Positions 1 through 7,153 of a stretch of DNA of 23,471 nucleotides are shown here, piece by piece (positions within the stretch are counted from its first letter, which is position 1; the number at the start of each line of letters is the position of its first letter). The notes under the pieces were generated by a model. It saw nothing but the letters and a program-made list of their open reading frames with translations, made no database searches and was not told the DNA's origin. The stretch comes from JAUYQR01 sp043727195. GTDB taxonomy: Bacteria > Pseudomonadota > Alphaproteobacteria > Rhodobacterales > Rhodobacteraceae. The translations under genes were made by a program, and so were the position numbers. The stretch is taken from assembly GCA_043727195.1 (NCBI GenBank), contig JAYSYZ010000233.1, positions 1-23,471 of the forward strand. Reading direction: 5' to 3'.

Positions 1-42
1 GACGAGACGGCCGGACTGATGCTGGCGCCGGTGTTCCCGTGA
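1..42 (+). CDS. C-terminal end of an upstream gene, possibly N-acetyl-gamma-glutamyl-phosphate reductase
   Basis: Frame 1 is open from the window edge to a TGA at 40-42 and encodes the last 13 residues of a protein, DETAGLMLAPVFP. The tail resembles the C-terminus of short-type ArgC (arginine biosynthesis, NADPH-dependent reduction of N-acetylglutamyl phosphate), and I recall argC lying next to ccmE in Rhodobacter. Thirteen residues cannot prove this, so no symbol is given. It ends 25 bases before ccmE on the same strand, so the two could be co-transcribed. Confidence 0.4.
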   Translation, partial: DETAGLMLAPVFP

Positions 43-67
43 GGCCGATTACGTTGGTGAGGGTCTG

Positions 68-532
68 ATGGCGGGTCTGAAAGGGCTGAAAAAACAACGA
101 CGTATCCAGGTGATTGCGCTTGCGGCGGTGGCGCTTGCAGTATCCACCGGCCTGATCGGCTATGCCATGCAGGACGGCATCAACTTTTTCCGCAGCCCGA
201 CGCAGGTTTTGGAAGACCCGCCGGGGCCGACAGAAACGTTTCGCATGGGCGGGCTGGTGGTCGATGGGTCGGTTTTGCGCGGCGACGGGGCCACGATTTC
301 ATTTGCGGTGACCGATACCAATGCGACGGTGCCGGTCCGCTATACCGGGGTGTTGCCGGATCTGTTCGGTGAGGGCGAGGGCATGGTGGCGCTGGGGCGG
401 ATGGAGGGGGACACCTTCGTCGCCACCGAGGTCTTGGCCAAGCATGACGAGACCTACATGCCGAAAGAGGTGGTGGAGGCGCTGAAGGAACAGGGCATCT
501 ACAAGGACCCGAAAGCCAAGCCAGAGAGCTGA
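68..532 (+). CDS. ccmE: Cytochrome c maturation haem chaperone CcmE
   Basis: CcmE is the periplasmic haem chaperone of System I cytochrome c maturation. It binds haem covalently and passes it to the CcmF/CcmH ligation complex. The 154-residue product is typical in length. It has a basic N-terminus, one membrane anchor at about residues 13-33 and a periplasmic beta-barrel (OB-like) domain. The diagnostic segment AKHDETYMP contains the haem-binding histidine H126 and the following tyrosine Y130. The C-terminal tail (EQGIYKDPKAKPES) is short and polar. The other ccm genes are not in this window, so ccmE stands apart from them, as it often does in Rhodobacteraceae. The ATG at 68 places the anchor correctly. 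Confidence 0.95.
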   Translation: MAGLKGLKKQRRIQVIALAAVALAVSTGLIGYAMQDGINFFRSPTQVLEDPPGPTETFRMGGLVVDGSVLRGDGATISFAVTDTNATVPVRYTGVLPDLFGEGEGMVALGRMEGDTFVATEVLAKHDETYMPKEVVEALKEQGIYKDPKAKPES

Positions 533-615
533 ACGCACCGGTCAGGGGCGGTTAACGGATTTCATCGAGTCTTGCCGCAGGGGTGGTCTGTCACCTCGTG
601 CGGAGGGGTTGACCG

Positions 616-1227
616 ATGATATCTGTCAAAAAGATTGCCGAAGAGATTGTCGCACGCGAGGGCGGTTTCGTGAACGACCCCGACGATCCGGGCGGAGCGA
701 CGAACCATGGGGTGACCATCGGCACGCTGCGCCGTCTGGGCATCGACGTGAACCGCGACACCCGGATCGACGTGGCCGATGTCAAGGCGCTGAGCCGGGC
801 CGAGGCGGTGGAAATCTATCTGCACCATTACTACACGCGCCCCGGCATCGCCGCGCTGCCAGAACCGCTGCAGGCCAGCGTGTTTGACATGTACGTCAAC
901 GCCGGGCGCAACGCGGTGAAGATTCTGCAGCGGTTGCTGGGGGATATGGGCTTTGCCTGCGACGCGGACGGTGATGTCGGGCCGCAGACCATCCGGGCGG
1001 CGCAACTGGCGTTCGAGGCGGCCCCGTCGCATCTGGCGGATGCGTACGGCATCGCGCGGCGCAATTATTATTACGCGCTGGCCGACCAGCGCCTGGCCAG
1101 CCGCAAATATGCGCGCCGTCGCGATGGCGGAAAGGGGGGCTGGATCACCCGGGCAGAGGAGTTCATCGCGCCGAAGTATCACCTGACGGCGGCGCAACAT
1201 GCAGCACGGGTGGCGGGATGGGCGTGA
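616..1227 (+). CDS. GTA-type endolysin, N-acetylmuramidase (glycosyl hydrolase 108 plus peptidoglycan-binding domain)
   Basis: The 203-residue product cleaves peptidoglycan glycan strands. Residues 1-90 match the GH108 muramidase family, with the signature EGGFVNDPDDPGG and predicted catalytic glutamate E15. Residues of about 93-190 match the paired peptidoglycan-binding domain (DGDVGPQTIRA near 118-128). No signal peptide is visible, so it should need a holin to reach the wall. The start at 616 has a GGAGGGG ribosome site eight bases upstream. The gene overlaps the downstream holin gene by 10 bases. In Rhodobacter capsulatus an endolysin/holin pair of these families releases GTA particles and is encoded away from the GTA structural cluster. 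The role here is inferred from that precedent. A prophage remnant is the alternative, but no other phage gene is near. Confidence 0.88.
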   Translation: MISVKKIAEEIVAREGGFVNDPDDPGGATNHGVTIGTLRRLGIDVNRDTRIDVADVKALSRAEAVEIYLHHYYTRPGIAALPEPLQASVFDMYVNAGRNAVKILQRLLGDMGFACDADGDVGPQTIRAAQLAFEAAPSHLADAYGIARRNYYYALADQRLASRKYARRRDGGKGGWITRAEEFIAPKYHLTAAQHAARVAGWA

Positions 1228-1697
1228 TCGGCAAACTGGTGGGCGCGCCCGGGGCAGTGACGGCCCTGGGCGAGGCGGCAAAGGGTTTGGCAGAGGTCTT
1301 CGTGCCTTCGGCGACCAAGCGGATGGAGTTGTCGGCCGAGGCGCAGATGGCGGCCTTGCGCCAGTTGGGGGACGAATTCGGCAACCCCTCGGCCGGGTGG
1401 TTTGACCGGCTGGTCAACGGGCTGAACCGCTTGCCACGGCCGATGCTGGCGTTCGGGACGATCGGGCTGTTCGTGTATGCGATGGTGGACCCGGTGAAGT
1501 TTGCCCAACGGATGGTGGGGCTGAACGCAGTGCCCGAGCCGCTGTGGTGGCTGCTTGGCGCGGTGGTGGCGTTCTATTTCGGCGCGCGCGAGACGCATTA
1601 TTTCCGCAACCGCGAGGTCAGGATGCCGGCGGGGCTGGAGCCCGGCGCGGTGGCCGAGGCGAACCCGGCGCTGGCCGATTGGCGGCGGGAAACCTGA
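1218..1697 (+). CDS. GTA-type holin (GTA_holin_3TM family)
   Basis: This 159-residue inner-membrane protein would permeabilise the membrane so that the endolysin reaches peptidoglycan. Two clear hydrophobic segments lie at about residues 76-92 (around MLAFGTIGLFVYAMV) and 107-123 (around PLWWLLGAVVAFYFGAR). The N-terminal 28 residues form a weaker, amphipathic segment that could be a third. The block GWFDRLVNGLNRLPRP before the first segment and the ARETHYF motif after the second are typical of the Pfam family named for GTA release holins. Its ATG at 1218 lies inside the endolysin gene (10-base overlap), implying coupled translation. Holin timing usually sets the moment of lysis, so this pair should be tightly regulated. 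No antiholin or spanin gene is visible. Confidence 0.88.
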   Translation: MGVIGKLVGAPGAVTALGEAAKGLAEVFVPSATKRMELSAEAQMAALRQLGDEFGNPSAGWFDRLVNGLNRLPRPMLAFGTIGLFVYAMVDPVKFAQRMVGLNAVPEPLWWLLGAVVAFYFGARETHYFRNREVRMPAGLEPGAVAEANPALADWRRET

Positions 1698-1759
1698 GCG
1701 ATCCTTGACCTCCCACACGCCCTCTGGCATGGCCTTGCGGTGAATGAGGATGGGACCAG

Positions 1760-3502
1760 ATGAACCTTTTCGCCGATATTCGTGACCTGGTGGTGGGCGA
1801 GCTTGCCGCGCTGGTGGCCGAGTGCAAGCTGCCGCCGGGGCTGGACTTTGCCGCCGTCACGGTAGAGCCGCCGCGCGATGCGGGGCACGGGCACATGGCC
1901 ACGAATGCGGCGATGGTGCTGGCCAAACCGGCGGGAATGGTGCCGCGCGCCATCGCCGATGCGCTGGCAGGGCGGCTGATGGCCGATCCGCGCCTGGCGG
2001 GGGCGGATGTGGCGGGGCCGGGGTTCCTGAACCTGCGGCTGGTGGATCAGGCCTGGCAGGGGCTGGTGCGCGCAGTGCTGGAAACCGGCACGGCCTTCGG
2101 GCAGTCGACGATGGGGGCCGCGCGGCGGGTGAACGTGGAGTTCGTCAGCGCCAACCCGACCGGGCCGATGCATGTGGGGCATGTGCGGGGGGCTGTCGTC
2201 GGCGACGCCTTGGCGCGGCTTCTGGCGTTCGCGGGCTGGGATGTGACGCGGGAATACTACATCAACGACGGCGGCGCGCAGGTCGATGTGCTGGCACGGT
2301 CGGCCTATGAGCGCTACCGCGAGGCGCATGGCCTGGAACCGGAAATCCGTGAGGGGCTGTATCCCGGCGATTACCTGATCCCGGTGGGCGAGGCTTTGAA
2401 GGCAAGGTACGGCGACACGCTGCTGGACAAGGGCGAGCAGGTCTGGCTGGCCGAGGTGCGGGATTTCGCCACCGAGATGATGATGGCGATGATCCGGGGC
2501 GATCTGGCGCTGCTGGGCGTGCAGATGGACGTCTATTCGTCGGAAAAGGCGCTGTACGGCACGGGCCAGATCGAGGCGGCGATCGCCGCGCTGCGCGAGA
2601 TGGGGCTGATCTACGAGGGGGTGCTGGAACCGCCGAAAGGCAAGGAGCCGGAGGATTGGGAACCGCGCGTCCAGACCCTGTTCCGTTCGACCGCGCATGG
2701 CGATGACGTGGACCGGCCGGTCCGGAAATCTGACGGCGGCTGGACCTATTTCGCGCCCGACATCGCCTATCATTTCGACAAGGTGCAGCGCGGGTTTGAC
2801 GAGCTGATCGACATCTTCGGCGCGGATCACGGCGGTTACGTCAAGCGGATGAAGGCGGCGGTCAGTGCCCTGTCGGGGGGGCGGGTGCCGCTGGATATCA
2901 AGCTGGTGCAACTGGTCAAGCTTTGGAAGGGCGGCCAGCCGTTCAAGATGTCGAAACGGGCAGGCACCTTCGTGACGCTGCGCGATGTGGTCGACGAGGT
3001 GGGTGCCGATGTGACCCGCTTCATCATGCTGACCCGCAAGAACGACGTCGCCCTGGATTTCGATTTCGACCGCGTGCAGGAACAGTCGAAGGACAATCCG
3101 GTCTTTTACGTGCAATATGCCAATGCGCGGGTGAACTCGATCCTGCGAAAGGCGCGCGAGGCGGGAATCGACGTGACGGAGGCGGTTCTGGCCCATGCCG
3201 ATCTGTCGATCCTCAGCCATGAGGCGGAGATCCAGATGGCCCGCAAGCTGGCCGAATGGCCGCGTCTGGTGGAAATCGCGGCCCGGGGCAACGAGCCGCA
3301 CCGGGTGGCATTCTACCTGTACGAACTGGCGTCAGATTTCCACGGGCTGTGGAACAAGGGCAACGACGACGCGTCCTTGCGCTTTTTGCAGGATAATCCC
3401 GGCGTATCGCAGGCGAAAATCGCCCTGGCGCGGGCGGTGGGCGTTGTTATTTGCTCAGGTCTTGGTATCCTTGGCGTCACCCCGGTCGAGGAAATGCGCT
3501 GA
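1760..3502 (+). CDS. argS: Arginyl-tRNA synthetase
   Basis: This class I aminoacyl-tRNA synthetase charges tRNA-Arg with arginine in the cytoplasm. The 580-residue length is standard. The N-terminal additional domain occupies roughly residues 1-110. The HIGH signature appears as HVGH at 138-141 within SANPTGPMHVGHVRG, and the KMSKS loop as KMSKR at 396-400. The C-terminal anticodon-binding helical domain covers about 460-580 and ends with the family-typical PVEEMR. The start at 1760 is preceded by GAGGATGGGACCAG. A TTGACC hexamer at 1705-1710 could be a -35 element, but no convincing -10 follows. argS heads the run with the SPOR gene, nagZ and scpAB, a gene order I associate with Rhodobacteraceae. 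Confidence 0.97.
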   Translation: MNLFADIRDLVVGELAALVAECKLPPGLDFAAVTVEPPRDAGHGHMATNAAMVLAKPAGMVPRAIADALAGRLMADPRLAGADVAGPGFLNLRLVDQAWQGLVRAVLETGTAFGQSTMGAARRVNVEFVSANPTGPMHVGHVRGAVVGDALARLLAFAGWDVTREYYINDGGAQVDVLARSAYERYREAHGLEPEIREGLYPGDYLIPVGEALKARYGDTLLDKGEQVWLAEVRDFATEMMMAMIRGDLALLGVQMDVYSSEKALYGTGQIEAAIAALREMGLIYEGVLEPPKGKEPEDWEPRVQTLFRSTAHGDDVDRPVRKSDGGWTYFAPDIAYHFDKVQRGFDELIDIFGADHGGYVKRMKAAVSALSGGRVPLDIKLVQLVKLWKGGQPFKMSKRAGTFVTLRDVVDEVGADVTRFIMLTRKNDVALDFDFDRVQEQSKDNPVFYVQYANARVNSILRKAREAGIDVTEAVLAHADLSILSHEAEIQMARKLAEWPRLVEIAARGNEPHRVAFYLYELASDFHGLWNKGNDDASLRFLQDNPGVSQAKIALARAVGVVICSGLGILGVTPVEEMR

Positions 3503-3575
3503 ACACCCGCGCCCGGTTGAATGAACGAGCGTGAAAGCAGGGGCGGCCAAACCACCCCGCGAGCAGAGGCGGCAT

Positions 3576-4490
3576 ATGGCAGACGCGGATTTCGACGGTT
3601 TCGGCGGCAGCTTTTCCACAACCGGTCAGGGCCGGGCGGCCAACTTGCAACGATATGTCAACCTCGCCGGGGCGTTGTCGTCGGTGGCATTGGTCATCGG
3701 GCTGGGGTTCTGGGGCTACAGGCTGGCGGTGCGGGATGTCAGCGGCGTTCCCGTGGTTGAGGCGCTGGAAGGCCCGATGCGGATCGCGCCCGACAATCCG
3801 GGGGGCGACGTGGCTGATCATCAGGGGCTGGCGGTCAATGCCGTGGCCGAGGTTGGCATCGCAGCGCCGCCGCCTGAACGGCTGGTACTGGCACCGCGCC
3901 CGGTGGAGCTTGCGCCGGAGGATGCGGCCGGGCTGGCCGGTCAGCCGGTGCCGGATGTGGCCCCCACGCCGGTCGCGGTTATCAATCCCGATCTGGCACT
4001 GGCTGCCGAGCCTGTGGCGGAAAGTGCCGACCCCATCGAAGTTGCCGTCGAGGCGGCCCTGGCCGAAGCCTTGGGCCTGGACACCTTTGCCGAAGCGCCG
4101 TCTTTGGAAACGCTGGTGTCAGACGACGCCATCGCCCGGTCGCCGCGCCCGAAGGCACGGCCCGGTCAGGCCGCCGCAGCCCCGCAAACGGCGGCGGCTT
4201 TGGCCGCCCCGATCGAGGTTGACGAGGCCACGCTTGCCCCTGGCACGCGGCTGGTACAGTTCGGGGCGTTCGATACGGCAGACGGGGCACGCGCCGAATG
4301 GACAGTGCTGCAGGCGCGCTTTACCGATCTGATGGCCGGCAAGGCACTGGTGTTGCAGACAGCCGAAAGCGGCGGGCGGGCCTTCTATCGGTTGCGCGCG
4401 CACGGGTTCGCCGACGAGGACGAGGCGCGCCGCTTCTGTTCCGCCTTTATCGCCGAAAATGCCGCCTGCATCCCGGTTGCGCAAAGATGA
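3576..4490 (+). CDS. SPOR-domain membrane protein
   Basis: This is a single-pass inner-membrane protein with a periplasmic SPOR domain, a module that binds denuded glycan strands at the division septum. I chose the ATG at 3576 (304 residues) because GAGG lies six bases upstream; a GTG at 3531 would add 15 unremarkable residues. Residues 1-27 are cytoplasmic, about 28-50 form the membrane segment, and about 55-220 are an Ala/Pro/Glu-rich, poorly conserved linker. About 223-304 is the SPOR domain, beginning LVQFGAFDTADGARAEW and ending CIPVAQR. It lies between argS and nagZ and overlaps nagZ by 4 bases. The context suggests a role in division or peptidoglycan remodelling. The exact partner is not visible. 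Confidence 0.88.
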   Translation: MADADFDGFGGSFSTTGQGRAANLQRYVNLAGALSSVALVIGLGFWGYRLAVRDVSGVPVVEALEGPMRIAPDNPGGDVADHQGLAVNAVAEVGIAAPPPERLVLAPRPVELAPEDAAGLAGQPVPDVAPTPVAVINPDLALAAEPVAESADPIEVAVEAALAEALGLDTFAEAPSLETLVSDDAIARSPRPKARPGQAAAAPQTAAALAAPIEVDEATLAPGTRLVQFGAFDTADGARAEWTVLQARFTDLMAGKALVLQTAESGGRAFYRLRAHGFADEDEARRFCSAFIAENAACIPVAQR

Positions 4491-5479
4491 GCGTCGGCAC
4501 CGGTGCAGCGATCTTTGGCTGCGCCGGGCCAAGGCTTTTGCCCGACGAGGCGGCATTTTTCCGTGCGGCGGACCCTTACGGATTCATCCTCTTTGCCCGC
4601 AACGTCGAGACGCCGGATCAGATCCGGCGGCTGACTGGTGATTTGCGGGCGGCGGTCGGGTGGAACGCGCCGATCCTGATCGATCAGGAGGGGGGGCGGG
4701 TGCAGCGCCTGCGCGGACCCCACTGGGCAGAGTGGGCGCCACCGCTGGAGACGGTAAGGGCCGCGCCCGATCCGGCAACTGCGGCGCGGCGGATGCGGTT
4801 GCGGTCGCAGGTGATCGCGGCAGAGTTGCGGGCGATTGGGGTGGATGCAAACTGCGCGCCGGTGGCGGATGTGGCGTCAGAGGTGACGCATCCGTTCTTG
4901 CGCAACCGCTGTTACGGCACCGACCCGGCGGTGGTGGCCCTGATCGCGCGGGCGGTGGCAGACGGGCTGCTGGCGGGCGGCGTGATCCCGGTGGTCAAGC
5001 ACATGCCGGGCCATGGGCGAAGCCATGTCGACACGCATCTTGCCCTGCCGACGGTGACGGCAACGGCAGACGATCTGGCAGCGGTGGATTTCGCGCCGTT
5101 CCGCGCGCTGGCCGATCTGCCCATGGCGATGACGGCGCATCTGGTGTTTTCCGCTCATGACGATCTGCCCGCCACGCAGAGCCCCCGGATGATCCGGCTG
5201 ATCCGGGAGGAGATCGGATTTCAAGGCCTGCTCATGACCGATGATCTGAACATGGAAGCATTGTCGGGCACGCTGGCGGAACGGACGGCCCGGTCGCTGG
5301 CCGCAGGGGTGGATATCGCGCTGCATTGCAAAGGTGATCTGGCCGAAATGCAGGCGGTGGCGGCGGCGGCGGGCCGGATGGGGCCACAGGCAATGCGGCG
5401 CGCGACCGCAGCGCTGGACGGGCGGCGCGATGTGGTGGCGGATGTGCCCGCACTGATGGCGGAGCTGGCGGATGGCTGA
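4487..5479 (+). CDS. nagZ: Beta-N-acetylhexosaminidase (family GH3)
   Basis: NagZ removes N-acetylglucosamine from anhydro-muropeptides in the cytoplasm during peptidoglycan recycling. The start is the ATG at 4487, overlapping the SPOR stop as ATGA; the frame is open further upstream but that part reads as shadow of the SPOR gene. The 330-residue product is a single GH3 TIM barrel of normal length. It carries the family motif KHMPGHGRSHVDTH at 171-184, with the catalytic-loop histidine H180 and D182, and the nucleophile D252 in TDDLNMEA. The N-terminus has FGCAGPRLLPDE and the substrate-pocket segment IDQEGGRVQRL. No signal peptide is seen, as expected for a cytosolic enzyme. It overlaps scpA by 8 bases, so translation is probably coupled. 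Confidence 0.95.
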   Translation: MSVGTGAAIFGCAGPRLLPDEAAFFRAADPYGFILFARNVETPDQIRRLTGDLRAAVGWNAPILIDQEGGRVQRLRGPHWAEWAPPLETVRAAPDPATAARRMRLRSQVIAAELRAIGVDANCAPVADVASEVTHPFLRNRCYGTDPAVVALIARAVADGLLAGGVIPVVKHMPGHGRSHVDTHLALPTVTATADDLAAVDFAPFRALADLPMAMTAHLVFSAHDDLPATQSPRMIRLIREEIGFQGLLMTDDLNMEALSGTLAERTARSLAAGVDIALHCKGDLAEMQAVAAAAGRMGPQAMRRATAALDGRRDVVADVPALMAELADG

Positions 5480-6257
5480 CGATTGGGACCAGCCCGAGCG
5501 GTTACCCCAGGCGGAGCGGCTGGCAAGCGAGGCGCTGATCGTCGATGTCGACGGGTTCGAGGGGCCGCTGGATCTGTTGCTGACCCTGTCGCGCACCCAG
5601 AAGGTCGATCTGCGGAAGATTTCGGTGCTGAAGCTGGCCGAGCAGTATCTGGGGTTTGTCGAACAGGCGCGGTCGCTCAGGATCGAGCTGGCGGCGGATT
5701 ATCTGGTGATGGCGGCCTGGCTTGCCTTCCTCAAGTCGCGGCTGCTGCTGCCGCCGGACCCCACTGACGACGGCCCCTCGGCGGAGGATCTGGCGGCGCA
5801 TCTGGCATTTCAGCTGGAGCGGCTGGCGGCAATGCGCGAGGCGGCGGCGCGGCTGATGGGGCGCGATCAGCTGGGCCGCGATTTCTTTGCCCGCGGCGTG
5901 CCGGAGGATGTGACGCATCACAAGGCGGTCAGCTATACCGCGACGCTGCTGGATCTGATGCGGGCCTATGCGCGCATCCGCACCAAGGATGATTTCCGCC
6001 CCTTCGTGATGGACCGCGACCATGTCTACACGATGGAGCAGGCGCTGGAGCGGCTGCGCGGTTTGATCGGCTTTGTCGGTGAATGGGCGGAGCTGACGAC
6101 GTTCCTGCCCGAAGGATGGCGCGCCACGCCGATGGCGCGGCGGTCGGCGATGGCGGCGCATTTCGCCGCGGTGCTGGAACTGGCCAAGACGGGGCAGATC
6201 ACGCTGCGCCAGGGCGAGACCTTTGCGCCGATCCAGTTGCGGAGGCGGCAGCCGTGA
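5472..6257 (+). CDS. scpA: Segregation and condensation protein A (kleisin)
   Basis: ScpA is the kleisin subunit bridging the two heads of the SMC chromosome-condensation complex, working with ScpB. The 261-residue protein has the hallmark FEGPLDLLLTL at residues 29-39, followed by KVDLRKISVLKLAEQYL. The middle is a charged region that would contact ScpB. The C-terminal winged helix (about 200-258) carries the conserved AAHFAAVLELAKTGQITLRQ segment that binds the SMC cap. The ATG at 5472 lies within the end of nagZ, and its stop overlaps the scpB start. The smc gene itself is not in the window. Confidence 0.95.
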   Translation: MADDWDQPERLPQAERLASEALIVDVDGFEGPLDLLLTLSRTQKVDLRKISVLKLAEQYLGFVEQARSLRIELAADYLVMAAWLAFLKSRLLLPPDPTDDGPSAEDLAAHLAFQLERLAAMREAAARLMGRDQLGRDFFARGVPEDVTHHKAVSYTATLLDLMRAYARIRTKDDFRPFVMDRDHVYTMEQALERLRGLIGFVGEWAELTTFLPEGWRATPMARRSAMAAHFAAVLELAKTGQITLRQGETFAPIQLRRRQP

Positions 6258-6892
6258 CGGAAGAGGCGGCGCAAAGCCTGTTCGATGCCCCACCGATGGG
6301 CGAACAGGAGCGGATGGTGGAGGCGATCCTGTTCGCGATGGCCGAGCCGGTGACGCTGGCCGAACTGACCGCGCGGCTGCCGCATGGCGCGGATGCGGGC
6401 GAGGCGCTGGCGAACCTGCGCGCGCGGTATCAGGGGCGGGGGGTCAATCTGGTGCGCGTCGGCGACGCCTACGCATTCCGGACGGCCCCGGACCTTGGCC
6501 ATCTGATGCGGCGGGAATCGGTGGAAACCCGCAAGCTGAGCCGGGCCGCGATCGAGACGCTGGCGATCGTGGCCTATCATCAGCCGGTGACACGGACCGA
6601 GATCGAGGAGATTCGCGGCGTGGCGGTCAGCCGGGGGACGGTGGACCAGTTGCTGGAACTGGACTGGATCCGCCTCGGCCGGCGCAGGATGACGCCCGGG
6701 CGGCCGGTGACCTTTGTGGTGACCGAGCATTTCCTGGACCACTTCGGTCTGGAATCGGCGCGCGACCTGCCGGGGTTGAAGGAATTGCGCGCGGCGGGGC
6801 TGTTGGACAGCCGCCCCGCACCGGGCCTGGCGTTGCCTGGCGATGACGAGGATGATGCGGCGGTCGGGCAAAGCGAATTGTTCGAGGATTGA
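6254..6892 (+). CDS. scpB: Segregation and condensation protein B
   Basis: ScpB dimerises through winged-helix domains and stabilises ScpA in the SMC-ScpAB complex. I place the start at the GTG at 6254, which overlaps the scpA TGA by four bases (GTGA); the longer frame to 6083 is shadow of scpA. The result is 212 residues. Residues 18-85 form the first winged helix (EQERMVEAILFAMAEPVTLAEL) and 95-165 the second, with the family signature LSRAAIETLAIVAYHQPVTR and then VSRGTVDQLLELDWI. The C-terminal 45 residues are acidic and probably disordered. The very tight coupling to scpA fits the need for stoichiometric subunits. Confidence 0.94.
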   Translation: MTEEAAQSLFDAPPMGEQERMVEAILFAMAEPVTLAELTARLPHGADAGEALANLRARYQGRGVNLVRVGDAYAFRTAPDLGHLMRRESVETRKLSRAAIETLAIVAYHQPVTRTEIEEIRGVAVSRGTVDQLLELDWIRLGRRRMTPGRPVTFVVTEHFLDHFGLESARDLPGLKELRAAGLLDSRPAPGLALPGDDEDDAAVGQSELFED

Positions 6893-6902
6893 GGGGGCTG
6901 AG

Positions 6903-7103
6903 ATGAACCTGAATGGGCTTTTCCAGATGTTGATCCGGATGGTGATCAGGACGGCGATCAACACCGGCATCGACGTTGCTGCCCGCCGAGGCAAGCCCGA
7001 GGCCGAGATGACCCCGGAGGAGCGGCTGGAGGCTGCGCGGGCGCGCGATCTGGCGGGCCGGGCGAAAGAAGTGGCCAAGGTGACCCGCCGGATGTGGCGC
7101 TAG
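6903..7103 (+). CDS. Small protein of unknown function behind scpB
   Basis: This 66-residue ORF starts at an ATG preceded by GAGGGGGCTGAG, a good ribosome site, 10 bases after scpB. Residues 3-28 (around LFQMLIRMVIRTAINTGIDVA) are hydrophobic to amphipathic, with basic residues spaced along the helix. This looks more like a membrane-surface helix than a true transmembrane span. Residues 29-66 are highly charged and predicted helical (MTPEERLEAARARDLAGR). I do not recognise a named family. Its position suggests co-transcription with scpAB, and it is the last gene before the convergent dcd gene. Function is unknown. Confidence 0.7.
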   Translation: MNLNGLFQMLIRMVIRTAINTGIDVAARRGKPEAEMTPEERLEAARARDLAGRAKEVAKVTRRMWR

Positions 7104-7153
7104 ACCGGACGCGGCGCTGGCGCGACTTGCAAAGAAGGCGGGGCGCCCGCGGG

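Noticed and set aside
1598..3301. 567-residue open frame on the minus strand opposite argS
   Set aside because: It mirrors the codon bias of argS, is rich in His/Arg/Pro/Gln, lacks domains and ribosome site, and argS is certain. The same applies to minus-strand frames at 4877-5596, 5502-6293, 6026-7078 and 21347-23347.
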